This document shows positions 17,316-27,341 of a stretch of DNA of 64,000 nt, piece after piece (within the stretch, counting starts at the first letter, position 1; every line of letters begins with the position of its first letter). The stretch is from an uncultured Isosphaeraceae bacterium (GTDB lineage Bacteria; Planctomycetota; Planctomycetia; Isosphaerales; Isosphaeraceae). The notes beneath the pieces were generated by a model. That model made no database searches, was not told the DNA's origin, and saw nothing but the letters and a program-made list of their open reading frames with translations. The stretch lies in contig CAMFLR010000001.1 of assembly GCA_945957605.1 (NCBI GenBank), forward strand, positions 1-64,000. The letters run 5' to 3'. The position numbers and the translations under genes are program-made.

Positions 17316-18602
17316 TCAGGCGTGATGATCCACTCTGTTCGACCGTCGGCTGTGCGCATCGGCGAACTTGGGACGCGGTGGATTGCGGCGCCCGGCTTGG
17401 ATGGATTCAATCAGGCCGAAATAGCGGTCGAGATGTGCGGTTTCGGACCATTCGCCGGTGCGGACGGCGTAGCCGCGATGCGCGAGATTGTCGCGGAGTA
17501 CGTCGTCGTGAACCATGCGTCGGAGCGCGAGCAGGAGCTCGCCGTCGGTTTCGTAGCCGATCCCGCCGCCGCTCTGTGCGCCGGTTTCGCCGATGGCACC
17601 GCCGCCGAGGTGGACGACCACTGGCGTGCGTACGGCGAAGGCTTCGAGGACGACGTAGCCGAATGTTTCGGGGAAGAGTGAAGGGACGACCACGGCACGG
17701 GCGCCGTGGAAGAGGCGGGCGAGTCCTTGACCGCCGAGCAGTCCTTCAAATTTGACGTTGGGCAGATTGGCGGCCATGGCGCGAAGCTCGGGCTCGTAGG
17801 GGCCGGTGCCGGCGATGCGGAGGTCGACCTCCGGCAGGAGCTTCATGATGGGGATGAGTTTTTGGAAGCCCTTCATGCGGACGAGTCGGCCGGCGGCTGC
17901 GATATATGGACGGTCGGTGTGCGGCGGATCCTCGTCTTCGATGCCGTTGGTCCAGTCGTCGGGCAGGAAGTAGGGCAAGTGGACCATCGGGGCGCCGATG
18001 CCGCGCTGGCGATGTTCTTCGAGTGTGTGACGCGAAGGGAAAATCAGGGCGTCGAGCTCGCGGAGGCCGGCGTCGATGGCTCCCGTATAACGCCAGGCCT
18101 GGGGCGGACGGTGGCCGGCGAGCATGCAGCGGATGCATTCGGGGCCGTCGCAGGCTTTTTTGTCGTACTTCCAGAGCAGGTGCATCGGGCAGATGAGCCA
18201 GTGCTCGTGCGCCGTCATCAGTTTCACGGCGTTGCGGCCGAGTTTGAGGACGCCGGGCCCGCCGACGAGTGAGATGTTGTGGAAGTGGATGACGTCGGTG
18301 TCGACGGCTTCGAGAGCTTCGCGAAGAGCGTCGGATTTGAAGAAGGGCTGGCCGGTGATCTGCGTGGCGATGGGCGAGAGCGCACCGGCCTTGGATTCGA
18401 GCGCGTGGACGTGCAGGCCAGGAGGCGGAGTGTATTCGCGGAGCGGGTGATTGCCGCGGACGGCGTTGAAGGCGTCGACGCAGTGAAAGACGTGCACCTC
18501 GTGCCCGCGCCGGACGAGGGCGCGAGAGAGACGGTCGACGTACGCGGCATCGCCCCCAAAGCTGTGGGCACCAAAAAACGTCGTGACCATGCAGACCTTC
18601 AC
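17316..18602 (-). CDS. family 4 glycosyltransferase
   Basis: Retaining GT-B glycosyltransferase (GT4), probably adding a sugar to an exported glycan or glycolipid at the cytoplasmic membrane face. The N-terminal donor-fold opening is KVCMVTTFFGAHSFGGDAAYV. The C-terminal domain carries AAAGRLVRMKGFQKLI, LRIAGTGPYEPEL and VVVPSLFPETFGYVVLEAFA, the last with the EX7E-type glutamates. The middle holds a cysteine cluster (ICPMH..CDGPECIRC) of the kind seen in several GT4 enzymes. GTG 18602 is chosen because AGGAGG sits six bases before it; the frame extends to a GTG at 18620 without support. It stands alone, convergent with nothing on its 3' side. Confidence 0.92.
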   Translation of the reverse strand: MKVCMVTTFFGAHSFGGDAAYVDRLSRALVRRGHEVHVFHCVDAFNAVRGNHPLREYTPPPGLHVHALESKAGALSPIATQITGQPFFKSDALREALEAVDTDVIHFHNISLVGGPGVLKLGRNAVKLMTAHEHWLICPMHLLWKYDKKACDGPECIRCMLAGHRPPQAWRYTGAIDAGLRELDALIFPSRHTLEEHRQRGIGAPMVHLPYFLPDDWTNGIEDEDPPHTDRPYIAAAGRLVRMKGFQKLIPIMKLLPEVDLRIAGTGPYEPELRAMAANLPNVKFEGLLGGQGLARLFHGARAVVVPSLFPETFGYVVLEAFAVRTPVVVHLGGGAIGETGAQSGGGIGYETDGELLLALRRMVHDDVLRDNLAHRGYAVRTGEWSETAHLDRYFGLIESIQAGRRNPPRPKFADAHSRRSNRVDHHA

Positions 18603-18734
18603 CGGCGACCTCCTGTCCACCTTCGCGAACGACCCACGCGCATTCCCTGCGGGTGCGATCTAGTTACCACGATCGGCAGTTATCGCCTAGTCGAAGTGTG
18701 GCAACCTGGCTTCCCAAATCATGAGATGGCGGAG

Positions 18735-20945
18735 TTATACCCATCCCTTGCGCTTGCGGAGCCACCATTCGAGCGTGAGGATTGCTGTGAAGATGAGGAA
18801 GAAGATCCAGTTATCCCAGATCCGCTTTTCCGAGAGGCTCACGCGTTCGGTGGCGCTGGTGTCAAGGCTGGCGAGTTGTTTGCCGAGGGCTTCGGTTGTG
18901 ACCGATTGTCCGCCGGTGATCTCGGCGATGTCGCGGAGCAGTTTGCGATCGGCGGCGGGATTTTCGAGTTCACGGTCGTCCTGGTAGACGTTGAATTTGG
19001 CCTTAGCGCGGCCGAGTTCCTTGGTTCCTTGCTTGGCGATCACTTCGACCTGGTATTCGCCCGGTTTTCCGAGCGCAGAGTAGAAGCCTTTGGCGGATTC
19101 GCCCTGCGGGAAAATCTGCACCGTTTCGGGCTTGGCGTCGGGAGAGTCGGTACGAGTGACGGTGGTTGTGAACTCAGCGTCAGTGATCGCCTCTTTCTTG
19201 GAATTGAGCGCAGCGGCGGTCAGTTCGAGTTTTTCGCCCACGGCCACGCGCCGTTTTTCGAGCTTGAGACGGACTTCGTCGCCGGTTTCGTTCTCGCGGT
19301 GCGCCATCCAAAGAATTGCCTGACGCCAGAATCGGAAGAAGGCGAGCCGGCCTTCGTCGCCGCCGCGGCCCCAGATCCACGTTTCGCCACCGAAGGCGAT
19401 GGTGCGTCCCTTGCCGGTTTCCAAACTCACCAGAAGAGGATCCTGGCCCCCTTCTCCGCCGCCCGTTGCCAGCACTTCGGCGCTTTGCTTGGGCCGGCTG
19501 AAGCGATTGGCACCCGGAAGCGTCGGAAGACTTTCCCAGATGCGCTGGGAGTCGGCGGGGTTGGGGGCGAGGCGGAGAATAAAGCTTTGCATTGCCTTGA
19601 GATTGGGGACGAACTTGATGCCATCTTTCGGTTCGACCGCACCATCGCCCGCACGCATTTCAACCGGCATCACGGCGGCGAGCGGCGAGTTGGCCCAGCC
19701 ACCCTCGCCGAAGCTGGATCGCCCGCCCAGCATGATGAGCCCTGCGCCTCGCGTCACATTCGTGGCGAGCATCGTTTGCTGTTTTTCCGTAAGGAAGTTC
19801 GCGGGGATGCTGCCGATGATGTAGACGTCGTAGTTGCCGAATGCGAATTCGGCGTCGTCGAGCAGGCCACGATCGCCGACGGCCGGCTGACGAACCACCT
19901 TGAGATCGACGTGAATTTCCTTCGCGGCATCGAGCGCGCGGGTGAGGTATTTTGGCTCCCACGAGAAGTCGGTGCCGTGAATGTACAACACCTTCAGACC
20001 GCCGCCGAGGACGTTCAAGTACGTCGTATATTTGTTGTTTTCTTGAATCAGCTCGCCGTCTTGTGCCTTGACTCGAAGCTCCACCCGCTTTTCGCCGGCG
20101 GTTTGCGGGAGGTATTTCAGGCCGGTGATGGGGATGAGCTCGGCGCCTTCGGTTGCGGTCACGGTCGTCCGCGCGACGACTCCCTCTCCTTCGACGTCGA
20201 GCTCAAGCTCGATCGGCTTGCCGGCAAAGCCGCGGACTGAGATCGCCCCCTTGATTTCAGGCTGATTTTTGACGAAGACGACGGGGCCGACCACAAGGTC
20301 GCGCACGGCGATGTCTTTTGATCCCGTGCCCGCGTTTTCTTCGCCAACGCCGACGGTGATGACCGGTACGAGCTTTGATTTGAGCTGGCTGGCGGCGACG
20401 AGCGGCGGAATTCCGGCGTTTGAAGCACCGTCGGAGATCAGCACGATCGAGGCGACGTTCATCCCCTGCATGCGCTTGACGGCTTCGAGCATCATCGTGC
20501 CGAGCGCGGTTTCGGTCCCTTCGGGCTTGGTCTTGTCGTCGACGGTTTCCTCTCGAAGCTCGTTATCAAACTGGAAGACTTTGACTTCGATGTCTTTGAG
20601 CTTTTCGCTGATCGTCTTTTGAGCTTCCGCGAGTGCTTTTTTCGCGACGGTCCAGCGCTGCTGGCCGTTGACCTCGTCGTTGAACGTCTGGCTCTTGCTG
20701 CGGTCGATCATGAGGATGATCGCCGCGGTTTGCTTCTTCTTTTCGGGGAAGTTGATCGACGGCCGAAGCGCGGCGACGAGGCAAAGCAGCACGGCGAGCA
20801 GTCGCAGTCCCAGCGCGAACCAACGCCACGCGCCTTTCGTGTGACGCATGCGCTGGGCGTAGGCCCAGAGAGTGAGAAAGACGACGATGGCCGCGAGGAT
20901 GACCACGACCGGCCAGGGACCAATTGGCTGGAATGTGATGCTCAT
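18735..20945 (-). CDS. membrane VWA-domain protein of the MoxR-BatA cluster
   Basis: 736 residues from ATG 20945, with GGAGA about eight bases upstream; a longer frame from 21023 would overlap the upstream gene. There are two N-terminal helices (about 11-29 and 43-60) and then a von Willebrand factor A domain with MIDAS residues in IDRSKS (Asp81, Ser83, Ser85) and LISDGASNAG. A Ig/transglutaminase-like middle follows. Next is a glutamine-amidotransferase-like segment (VLYIHGTDFSWEPKYLTRAL, GGRSSFGEGGW), and finally a C-terminal helix and basic tail (LEWWLRKRKGWV). It is the last gene of MoxR-DUF58-BatA-VWA, 28 bases after its neighbour. Such clusters are thought to act in assembly or stress tolerance of envelope complexes. 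Confidence 0.88.
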   Translation of the reverse strand: MSITFQPIGPWPVVVILAAIVVFLTLWAYAQRMRHTKGAWRWFALGLRLLAVLLCLVAALRPSINFPEKKKQTAAIILMIDRSKSQTFNDEVNGQQRWTVAKKALAEAQKTISEKLKDIEVKVFQFDNELREETVDDKTKPEGTETALGTMMLEAVKRMQGMNVASIVLISDGASNAGIPPLVAASQLKSKLVPVITVGVGEENAGTGSKDIAVRDLVVGPVVFVKNQPEIKGAISVRGFAGKPIELELDVEGEGVVARTTVTATEGAELIPITGLKYLPQTAGEKRVELRVKAQDGELIQENNKYTTYLNVLGGGLKVLYIHGTDFSWEPKYLTRALDAAKEIHVDLKVVRQPAVGDRGLLDDAEFAFGNYDVYIIGSIPANFLTEKQQTMLATNVTRGAGLIMLGGRSSFGEGGWANSPLAAVMPVEMRAGDGAVEPKDGIKFVPNLKAMQSFILRLAPNPADSQRIWESLPTLPGANRFSRPKQSAEVLATGGGEGGQDPLLVSLETGKGRTIAFGGETWIWGRGGDEGRLAFFRFWRQAILWMAHRENETGDEVRLKLEKRRVAVGEKLELTAAALNSKKEAITDAEFTTTVTRTDSPDAKPETVQIFPQGESAKGFYSALGKPGEYQVEVIAKQGTKELGRAKAKFNVYQDDRELENPAADRKLLRDIAEITGGQSVTTEALGKQLASLDTSATERVSLSEKRIWDNWIFFLIFTAILTLEWWLRKRKGWV

Positions 20946-20973
20946 CGATGTTTCTCCGTCGCGATGAAGTCGC

Positions 20974-23145
20974 TCATGCGGTGGCGGTCTCGCGATGGAA
21001 TCTATTGGCGAGCAGATTTTCAAGTGTGACGATGATCAGAATCAGCAGCATGATCCAGGGGAAGATCTCTCGGCCGATGCGCACCTTGTTGACGAGTTCG
21101 CCCCAATTCTTCGCATCTTCGGCGAGGTGGACGTTTTCTTTCGAGCCGAAGATTGAGATCAGCTCGTTTTCTTCAAGTGGGACGACGGTCGACTCCGACT
21201 CAGGTACGTTGACGCTGAAGCCCATGTTGATCGCCGAGCCATCGGGTGCCTTGCCGGTGACCTTCCATTGTCCAATCGATTGTGGCGAGGAAATCGGTAC
21301 CTTTTCCTGAGTGGGCGACACGCTGGGCGACTGTTTGTCTTCGGGCTTTGGTCCCTCGACCGCAAAGTTTGATGCGCGGCGAACTGGATCGAGGCTGAGA
21401 TAGGCGTCCTGGCCCGCCTCGTAATTCAGGGTTTCGGTCGACGTGCCGGCGAGGTACTCGACCGTCTCCAACATCACCAGGAAGCTCCAGGAATTCCATA
21501 ACTCGTTCCAGCCGGGATCTGTGCCCCGCCCGCTGACGCCGCGAGAAAGCGACGTGGTCCAGAGGAGAACATGGCCTGTCCGGGTTCCTGGGAACGGACG
21601 TTCGAGCAATGCTGGCGTGCCGTCGTTATATAAAAGGATCGGCCGGCTCGTTTGCGGTTGTACGCTCCAGGCCTTGTAAACCGGGACGCGTGAAAGCGCG
21701 GCTTCGTACTCGTTACGGAAGCGGTTGAAGAGTGAGTGGCTACCGTCCGGCTTCGCGAAGACGGAGTTTTGCGGCATCGTGCGAATCTTGTCGATGCGTG
21801 CGGGCAAGAGCTGTCCGGCAGCGGTGTCGTTATAAGACTCGGGGGTAACGCGGCTTCCCAGGCCGACGACCAGGCCGCCGCCGTCGCGCACGTACGAAGT
21901 GAGTGCGCCCCAATCGGAGTCGGTGAGCCTGGCAACATTGAGCAGGAAGATCGCCGAGTATTCTCGGAGCGAGCTCTTGTTGGGCATGCGCGAGAAGTCG
22001 TTCGCTAACATGCGCGTGACTTTGCAGAACTGAGTTTCGCCTTCGCGGAGATCGCGCGGATCGGGTTCGAGCACGTTCTTGACGAAGTCGGCATCAATGG
22101 ACAGGTCGGAAATGATGAGCACACGGTACGCCGGCTGAACGACGAACGAGAAGAATCGCTTGTCGTCGAATGACATATTGTCATCGCCGCCAGAGAGCCG
22201 GATATCGCCTTGATGCAGGCCGGCGGCCAACGTGGCGGGCGTCAGGAACGACACTTCAACTTCGGCGTTCTCAGCGAGCTCGATCGGCCTCTTTTCCTTG
22301 GGCTGGCCGTCGATCCAGAGTTCGGCGACGCGCGTGGTTTTCGGGCCCCACGAACGGATGACCGACTTGATTTCGAGACGATCACCCTGGGTGGCGAACT
22401 GCGACGCCGGCTCGGCCGAAACGATGCCGACGTCCCTCACTTCTTTTGGCGTGAGCCTGAGAACGTAGCACGAGACTTTCTTGTCCTTGGTCGCGTTCGC
22501 TTTATTGATCGCCTCGGAGACGGTTGTCGAGCTGGTGTCCCAGGCCGAACGCGCAAGGTCGGTGAGGACGTAGACGTCGCGCCGCGGCAATGGACTCGCG
22601 CTGACGGCGGCGATTCCCTGGATGACGGAGGCGTTGAGCGGACGATTGGCGTCGCGGAAGTCGAGCGCTTCGATTTGCTTGAGTGCGAGCGCGGGAGTGA
22701 CGGAAGCAGGACGCGCGGGATCGGCCGAATTGATGACGAAGATCTCGCTGCGATCGGTTGCTTTCTTGAGAATCTCACCCGCGCGAATCTTGGCGTCCTT
22801 GAGACGATCGTTGCCGCGCTCGGTGTATTGCATCGACAGACTCGTGTCGAAGACGAGCGCAATCGCGGCGTCGACGTCGTCACCCGCCACGGACGATTCG
22901 GTGGTGATGCGCGGCCGCGCGAGTGCCAGGGCCATCAGCATGAAGAGCGCCATGCGTGCGAGCAGGAGCAGCCAGTTTTTCACTCGCAGACGCTTCTTGG
23001 ACTGCTTTTGGCGGTCGCGCAAGAGGCGAAGTGCGGGGAAAATGACGTGTTTGGGCGTCTGGCGCATCATGAGATGGAGGATGAGCGGCACCACTGCGAG
23101 TGCCGCTCCCGCTGCCAGCCCAGCGTTGATCAGCGAGATATCCAT
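20974..23145 (-). CDS. BatA-type N-terminal domain / VWA membrane protein
   Basis: 723 residues from ATG 23145, chosen because MDISLINAGLAAG matches the usual BatA-domain start; the frame extends to 23193 without support. The N-terminal aerotolerance domain has helix 1 at about 8-25, a basic segment (RDRQKQSKKRLRVKNW) and helix 2 at 57-77. The VWA domain has MIDAS FDTSLSM (Asp100, Ser102, Ser104). An amidotransferase-like region (YSAIFLLNVARLTDSDW, GGGLVVGLGS) precedes the final helix (PWIMLLILIIVTLENLLA). It shares its layout with the next gene, suggesting ancient duplication and a heteromeric complex. Confidence 0.9.
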   Translation of the reverse strand: MDISLINAGLAAGAALAVVPLILHLMMRQTPKHVIFPALRLLRDRQKQSKKRLRVKNWLLLLARMALFMLMALALARPRITTESSVAGDDVDAAIALVFDTSLSMQYTERGNDRLKDAKIRAGEILKKATDRSEIFVINSADPARPASVTPALALKQIEALDFRDANRPLNASVIQGIAAVSASPLPRRDVYVLTDLARSAWDTSSTTVSEAINKANATKDKKVSCYVLRLTPKEVRDVGIVSAEPASQFATQGDRLEIKSVIRSWGPKTTRVAELWIDGQPKEKRPIELAENAEVEVSFLTPATLAAGLHQGDIRLSGGDDNMSFDDKRFFSFVVQPAYRVLIISDLSIDADFVKNVLEPDPRDLREGETQFCKVTRMLANDFSRMPNKSSLREYSAIFLLNVARLTDSDWGALTSYVRDGGGLVVGLGSRVTPESYNDTAAGQLLPARIDKIRTMPQNSVFAKPDGSHSLFNRFRNEYEAALSRVPVYKAWSVQPQTSRPILLYNDGTPALLERPFPGTRTGHVLLWTTSLSRGVSGRGTDPGWNELWNSWSFLVMLETVEYLAGTSTETLNYEAGQDAYLSLDPVRRASNFAVEGPKPEDKQSPSVSPTQEKVPISSPQSIGQWKVTGKAPDGSAINMGFSVNVPESESTVVPLEENELISIFGSKENVHLAEDAKNWGELVNKVRIGREIFPWIMLLILIIVTLENLLANRFHRETATA

Positions 23146-23203
23146 CGTTTGACGACCTGCGATTTCTGGCGGAAATGCAATGGGATGCGACAAGACACGC
23201 GGA

Positions 23204-24103
23204 CTAACCGCGGCCTTGCCGGCTATTCAGATAGCTCATGAGCGCCTTGTCGAACGGGAGACCGGTATGAAGCGGTACGTAGTCTATCCGCGCGTTCTGG
23301 CACTCCTTGCGGAAGTTCGTCTTGAACTCGTTGACTGCGTCGAGATAGTCGGCCTTCACGGCGTCGGCATCCACCTCGAGCTTTTCGCGTGTTTCATTGT
23401 CCTCGAGCTCGAGCATGCCGGCGAACGGGAACAAGGCTTCAGCTTCGTCGAGAATGTGGAACACGATGACGTCGTGGCCGGAATGGCGGAGACGGTGAAG
23501 CGCTTTGTAGATGGGGCCGGGCTCGGCTAGCAAGTCGCTGAAGATCATCACCAGGCTCTTATGCCGCAGCATGCCGGCGAACTGGTGCAGGCTCTTGGCG
23601 ATCTCGGTTTCGCCGGTCGGTTTCAGGCCGGCGAGCATCGACAGAATGTTGCCGAGCTGAGATCGCTTGCTCTTGGGCGCGAGACTTTTGCGAACTTCCT
23701 TATCGAAGGCGATGAGGCCGACGGGGTCTTGCTGATGGATCATCAGATAGCCGAGCGCGGCGGCGAGGCTGATCGCGTACTCGAACTTCGTCAACTCCTG
23801 GCGATAGGTGTAGCCCATCGACCCGGAGAGATCCATCAGCAGGTAGCCGGTGAGGTTCGTTTCGGCCTGGAACCGCTTGGTGTAGAAGCGGTCGGTCTTG
23901 GCGAAGACGTTCCAGTCGATGTCGGAAATGTTGTCGCCGGGGCTGTACTTGCGATGCTCGGAGAATTCGACGGAGAAGCCGTGAAACGGGCTCGCGTGCA
24001 GGCCAGCGATGAACCCTTCGACAATGAACTTGGCACGCAGGTCGAGCCGGGAGACCTGGCGAATCACCTCGGGCTTGAGATACTTTTCGGCGGTGGACGA
24101 CAA
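23204..24103 (-). CDS. DUF58 domain protein of the MoxR cluster
   Basis: 299 residues. It has the DUF58 hallmark SPGDNISDIDWNVFAKTDR around 54-72 and a downstream VWA-like core with LLMDLSGSMGYT. DUF58 proteins accompany MoxR ATPases and VWA membrane proteins; they are cytoplasmic or membrane-associated partners of unknown biochemical role. Translation appears to start at TTG 24103, with GAGG six bases upstream and no closer ATG; this is an unusual start choice decided by the site. It is separated from the MoxR gene by 225 bases that contain the palindrome at 24260, and from the BatA gene by 58 bases. Confidence 0.93.
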   Translation of the reverse strand: MSSTAEKYLKPEVIRQVSRLDLRAKFIVEGFIAGLHASPFHGFSVEFSEHRKYSPGDNISDIDWNVFAKTDRFYTKRFQAETNLTGYLLMDLSGSMGYTYRQELTKFEYAISLAAALGYLMIHQQDPVGLIAFDKEVRKSLAPKSKRSQLGNILSMLAGLKPTGETEIAKSLHQFAGMLRHKSLVMIFSDLLAEPGPIYKALHRLRHSGHDVIVFHILDEAEALFPFAGMLELEDNETREKLEVDADAVKADYLDAVNEFKTNFRKECQNARIDYVPLHTGLPFDKALMSYLNSRQGRG

Positions 24104-24259
24104 GGTCGGCCTCGCTCAGCGGATTTCGAGGTGATGGGGACAGAATCTTCTCTCGCTGAGGAGCAACGCGATCTGAGCAACGGAATGGAATAGGTTGAGT
24201 AATGCGGCCACGAGAGGGCGAAAGGGACAACTTCGCGAGATCCTCTTGTCGCTTCGCGA

Positions 24260-24281
24260 CCGGGACAACAAGTTGTCCCGG
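24260..24281. repeat. dispersed GGGACAA palindrome, copy 2
   Basis: CCGGGACAA-CAAG-TTGTCCCGG, a perfect nine-base-pair stem in the gap between the MoxR and DUF58 genes, flanked by GCGA and CCAC. It matches the arm at 14900. It may be a REP-type element or an mRNA processing/attenuation hairpin within the operon. Confidence 0.5.
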
Positions 24282-24328
24282 CCACCCAATTCTATCTATC
24301 GCGTTGTCCTAACAGCGTAACTCCTCTC

Positions 24329-25351
24329 TCACTTCTTCTCATATTTCGGAATATCAGGTTCGCGAATCTCGTTGAGCAGCCGTTTGATCAGGCTATCGGT
24401 TGTTTGACCTTCGGCCTGCGCCTGGAAGTTGGTTGCGAGCCGGTGACGCAAGACGGGGATTGCGACTTTGCGGACGTCGTCGAGCGAGACGCTGAATCGT
24501 CCGTCCATCGCTGCCATCGCCTTCGCGCCGAGAATCAGGTTCTGACCGGCACGCGGACCAGCGCCGACATCGATCAGATCCTTGATGAACTGCGGCGTGT
24601 TCGGGTCTGAAGGACGCGTGGCGCGGACGAGTTTGGTGACGTACTTGATTGTATAGTCAGAGATCGGCACAGATGTGACGAGCTTTTGAAGATTGACGAT
24701 GGCTTTCGCCGAAAGCATCTTCTTGAGCTCGATCGATTCGCCCTTCGTTGTCGCGCCGAGGATTTTTTCTTCTTCCTCGATCGTGGGATAGCCGACGCGG
24801 ATGTCGAACATGAAGCGGTCGAGCTGGGCTTCGGGAAGGGGATAAGTTCCTTCCTGTTCGATCGGGTTTTGCGTGGCGATGACGAAGAACGGGTCGGGCA
24901 AACTCAGCGTTTCCTGGCCGACGGTGACCTCGCGCTCTTGCATCGCCTGAAGGAGCGCTGCCTGTGTTTTGGGCGGGGTTCGGTTGATTTCGTCGGCGAG
25001 AATGATGTTCGAGAAGATCGGGCCGGGGACGAAGCGGAACGACCGGCGGCCGGCTTCGGGCTCTTCGAGCACGTTCGTGCCGGTGATGTCGGACGGCATC
25101 AGGTCGGGCGTGAACTGAATGCGTTTGAAGCCGACGTCGAGGATTCGCGCGATCGAGCTGACCATGAGCGTTTTGGCCAGCCCCGGCACGCCGACGAGCA
25201 ACACGTGCCCGCGGGTGAAGATCGCGGCGAGGATCTGCTCAACGACCTCACGCTGGCCGATGACGACCTTGGATAATTCGGCGACCATCATGTCGCGGGA
25301 GTGGCGGAATTCGTCGAGAAGCTGTGTGATCCGGTCGCCGGCGTTGGACAT
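24329..25351 (-). CDS. MoxR-family AAA+ ATPase
   Basis: Cytoplasmic AAA+ chaperone-like ATPase of the MoxR/RavA group, likely remodelling the VWA-domain partners encoded downstream. From ATG 25351 (340 residues) it shows the entry motif VVIGQREVVEQILAA, Walker A GVPGLAKT at 54-61, the MoxR FTPDLMPSDITG block, Walker B IILADEINR, sensor 1 VIATQNPIEQEGTYPLPEAQ and sensor 2 GPRAGQNLI. The frame extends to 25417, but the family length and MSNAGDRITQL start favour 25351. It heads the minus-strand cluster; the 883 bases upstream would hold its promoter. Confidence 0.95.
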   Translation of the reverse strand: MSNAGDRITQLLDEFRHSRDMMVAELSKVVIGQREVVEQILAAIFTRGHVLLVGVPGLAKTLMVSSIARILDVGFKRIQFTPDLMPSDITGTNVLEEPEAGRRSFRFVPGPIFSNIILADEINRTPPKTQAALLQAMQEREVTVGQETLSLPDPFFVIATQNPIEQEGTYPLPEAQLDRFMFDIRVGYPTIEEEEKILGATTKGESIELKKMLSAKAIVNLQKLVTSVPISDYTIKYVTKLVRATRPSDPNTPQFIKDLIDVGAGPRAGQNLILGAKAMAAMDGRFSVSLDDVRKVAIPVLRHRLATNFQAQAEGQTTDSLIKRLLNEIREPDIPKYEKK

Positions 25352-26234
25352 ACGTTTGAACGACCCCGCGCAGATTGTGGAACAGTGGCATGAGGCCCTT
25401 CGCTCGCCCATGCACACGAGGGAACGACAAGGTGCCCGCCCAGACAGAAACGACAGGACAGGCCGACTCCGCCTTTGAGGCCGTCGACAGCCTTCGACAA
25501 CCTTATTCTAGTGGCGATCCTCATGCCACTCAAGCAGCCCCAGACATGGCCTCCGACAGATTTCAGAGATGGTTTAGTCGCTATAAACCGCCTAAAATTC
25601 CTAGACGCGCAGAATTGCAATCGGAATGGCTCGTCTGGCCCGCTCATGCATGCTCGAAGTCTGCTCAATCGCGCGGCAGATGCCTGACCGTTTGGCATTG
25701 ATGACTTAGGTTCTGGGCGTGTCCTATCTAAAATATTGGTGAGAATCGGTATCCGAATTTATTCGGAATAATGCCAGGGTTTTCGCGAAAAGCTCAACGG
25801 AATGCGCGGAAAACCTGCATCGACCGTATCATATCGTGGCGGTGCGTCCTCGAGTTGGCCCGTGAGTTGCGTTAGTGACTCAGCGTGACTCGCTCGGATC
25901 TGCCGAGTTGATGCGCCGGCCGTGATACAACCAAGGACTCTGGCCGTGAATCGTTCCAACCCCGTTTCCTTCCTCTCCGCCTTGGCCTCTTCGAGGTCAT
26001 GCGCGTCATGCAACTGTTCCACCCGGATTTGACGGACTCGTTGAACGACACCGCTCGGTGAAGCTCGGCGATCAACGATTGAGTGGTTCGGGAAGCCGTG
26101 TGCGGCTGGCCTGACTCAATACGTTTTGCTGTGAGCGTTTGTGGATGCTGATTTGCGCGACAGTGGCGTTGCGCTGTGATCGCTCCACGCGCCGAGAGAC
26201 GGCCCCTGCCGGTGCCAAGCGCGAGGGTTTTTCG
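25352..26234. other. 883-base intergenic region between divergent genes
   Basis: No convincing gene. Short frames here have no ribosome site, family resemblance or codon pattern and overlap each other. The part from about 25500 to 25760 is more AT-rich than the surrounding coding DNA and probably holds the promoters for the MoxR cluster (minus) and the beta-propeller gene (plus). Confidence 0.6.
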
Positions 26235-27341
26235 ATGCGTTTCTCCCTGACAGCGATGTTTCGGTTCGGAATGATCGGCTTTCTGGTTGCGACGGCGACG
26301 GCGATTGGCGTCGCCAGGCTTGCACCCGAAGGTCGCGGCTGGCGTATGCCTTGCCTGAATACGTGCATCAACGTGCCGGCCGCGATGCTTGGCCGGAATA
26401 ACGAGGCGTCGCGCTGGCTCGACGTGAACCGCGGCGAAATCGTCTCGCTCGAGCTTCCGCGCGGCGATGCCCTGCTTTTCACCAGCTCGGCTCCGTGGGT
26501 CGACGATCGAGGCCAGTCGGAAGCGGTTGGGCTTTGGGTTCATTATCAGGGCAACCAGCGGGCAATGAGCGATATGGGGCTCGCCCGCGTCAGCTTCCCC
26601 GATGGCGAAGTTCGCGAGATCATTCACACCGACATCGTTCCCACGAGTGTGCCAACGTGGTACCCAGGCACAGCGTCGCGCGTCCTGTATTCGGCTGGCG
26701 ACGGCAAGTTGTATCAGTACGAATTCGGCTCCGATTCCAAGGGCGCGATGATGATGGCCACTCCCGAGATGCTGACGTGGGAGTGCGAGGTTCCCAGCGG
26801 CGGGGTGATCATGTCCGACCCGCACTGGGTGCTCGACCCCCGGCTCGAGAACGTTGTGCTCGTGTCGCTTCGTGAGCGGGAAAGCGGCACCAGTCCCATG
26901 CGGATGGGGCATAGCCGTCTCTGGTGGCTCAAGCTGAGCGACGACGGCCGGAAGATTGTCGCAGCGGGAAAAATGGGCGACTCGAAGCGGGGCCTAGACG
27001 CCAATACTGAGGAACGCTACCCCACGACAGGGAAAGACGCTTCCGGTCAGGTGGTTCTGGTCTACCAGCGCAAGGTTGATAACGAGTCGTGGGACGTTTA
27101 CGCAACACCGTTCCGGATCGACTCCGAGAAGAAGGAACCGCTCGCTTTGCCGAACGGTCAACTCGGCCGAAAACTGGCGCATCAGTGCTATCCTGTCCCC
27201 ACGCTGTTCTCGAAGGACGGACGGTGGGTCGGGGTCATCGGAGTCGATGGCGAGTTTGGAGCGCTGCCGCGTCGCGTGCCGCTGGAACCGCCGCTGGAGG
27301 TTGTTAGCCTGTCGCCGTCTGGCCTGACGATTGCTCGTTGA
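26235..27341 (+). CDS. exported beta-propeller-like protein of unknown function
   Basis: 368 residues from ATG 26235, with GAGGG about eight bases upstream; the frame continues back to 26139 without support. An N-terminal membrane anchor or uncleaved signal (FRFGMIGFLVATATAIGVAR) is followed by repeated sheet units. Examples are TWYPGTASRVLYSAGDGKLY, HWVLDPRLENVVLVSLRER and YPTTGKDASGQVVLVYQRK. These are reminiscent of TolB/WD40-like PD40 repeats. It sits between the MoxR cluster and the DUF4159 gene, on the DUF4159 strand, with 100 bases between them, so a functional link is possible but not shown. Confidence 0.8.
   Translation: MRFSLTAMFRFGMIGFLVATATAIGVARLAPEGRGWRMPCLNTCINVPAAMLGRNNEASRWLDVNRGEIVSLELPRGDALLFTSSAPWVDDRGQSEAVGLWVHYQGNQRAMSDMGLARVSFPDGEVREIIHTDIVPTSVPTWYPGTASRVLYSAGDGKLYQYEFGSDSKGAMMMATPEMLTWECEVPSGGVIMSDPHWVLDPRLENVVLVSLRERESGTSPMRMGHSRLWWLKLSDDGRKIVAAGKMGDSKRGLDANTEERYPTTGKDASGQVVLVYQRKVDNESWDVYATPFRIDSEKKEPLALPNGQLGRKLAHQCYPVPTLFSKDGRWVGVIGVDGEFGALPRRVPLEPPLEVVSLSPSGLTIAR

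Noticed and set aside
18279-20240. 653-codon open frame on the plus strand opposite the glycosyltransferase and VWA genes
   Set aside because: It is antisense to two genes with clear domains, has no family resemblance, and its composition (Val/Gly/Asp/Phe/Arg rich) is that of a complement of a codon-biased gene.
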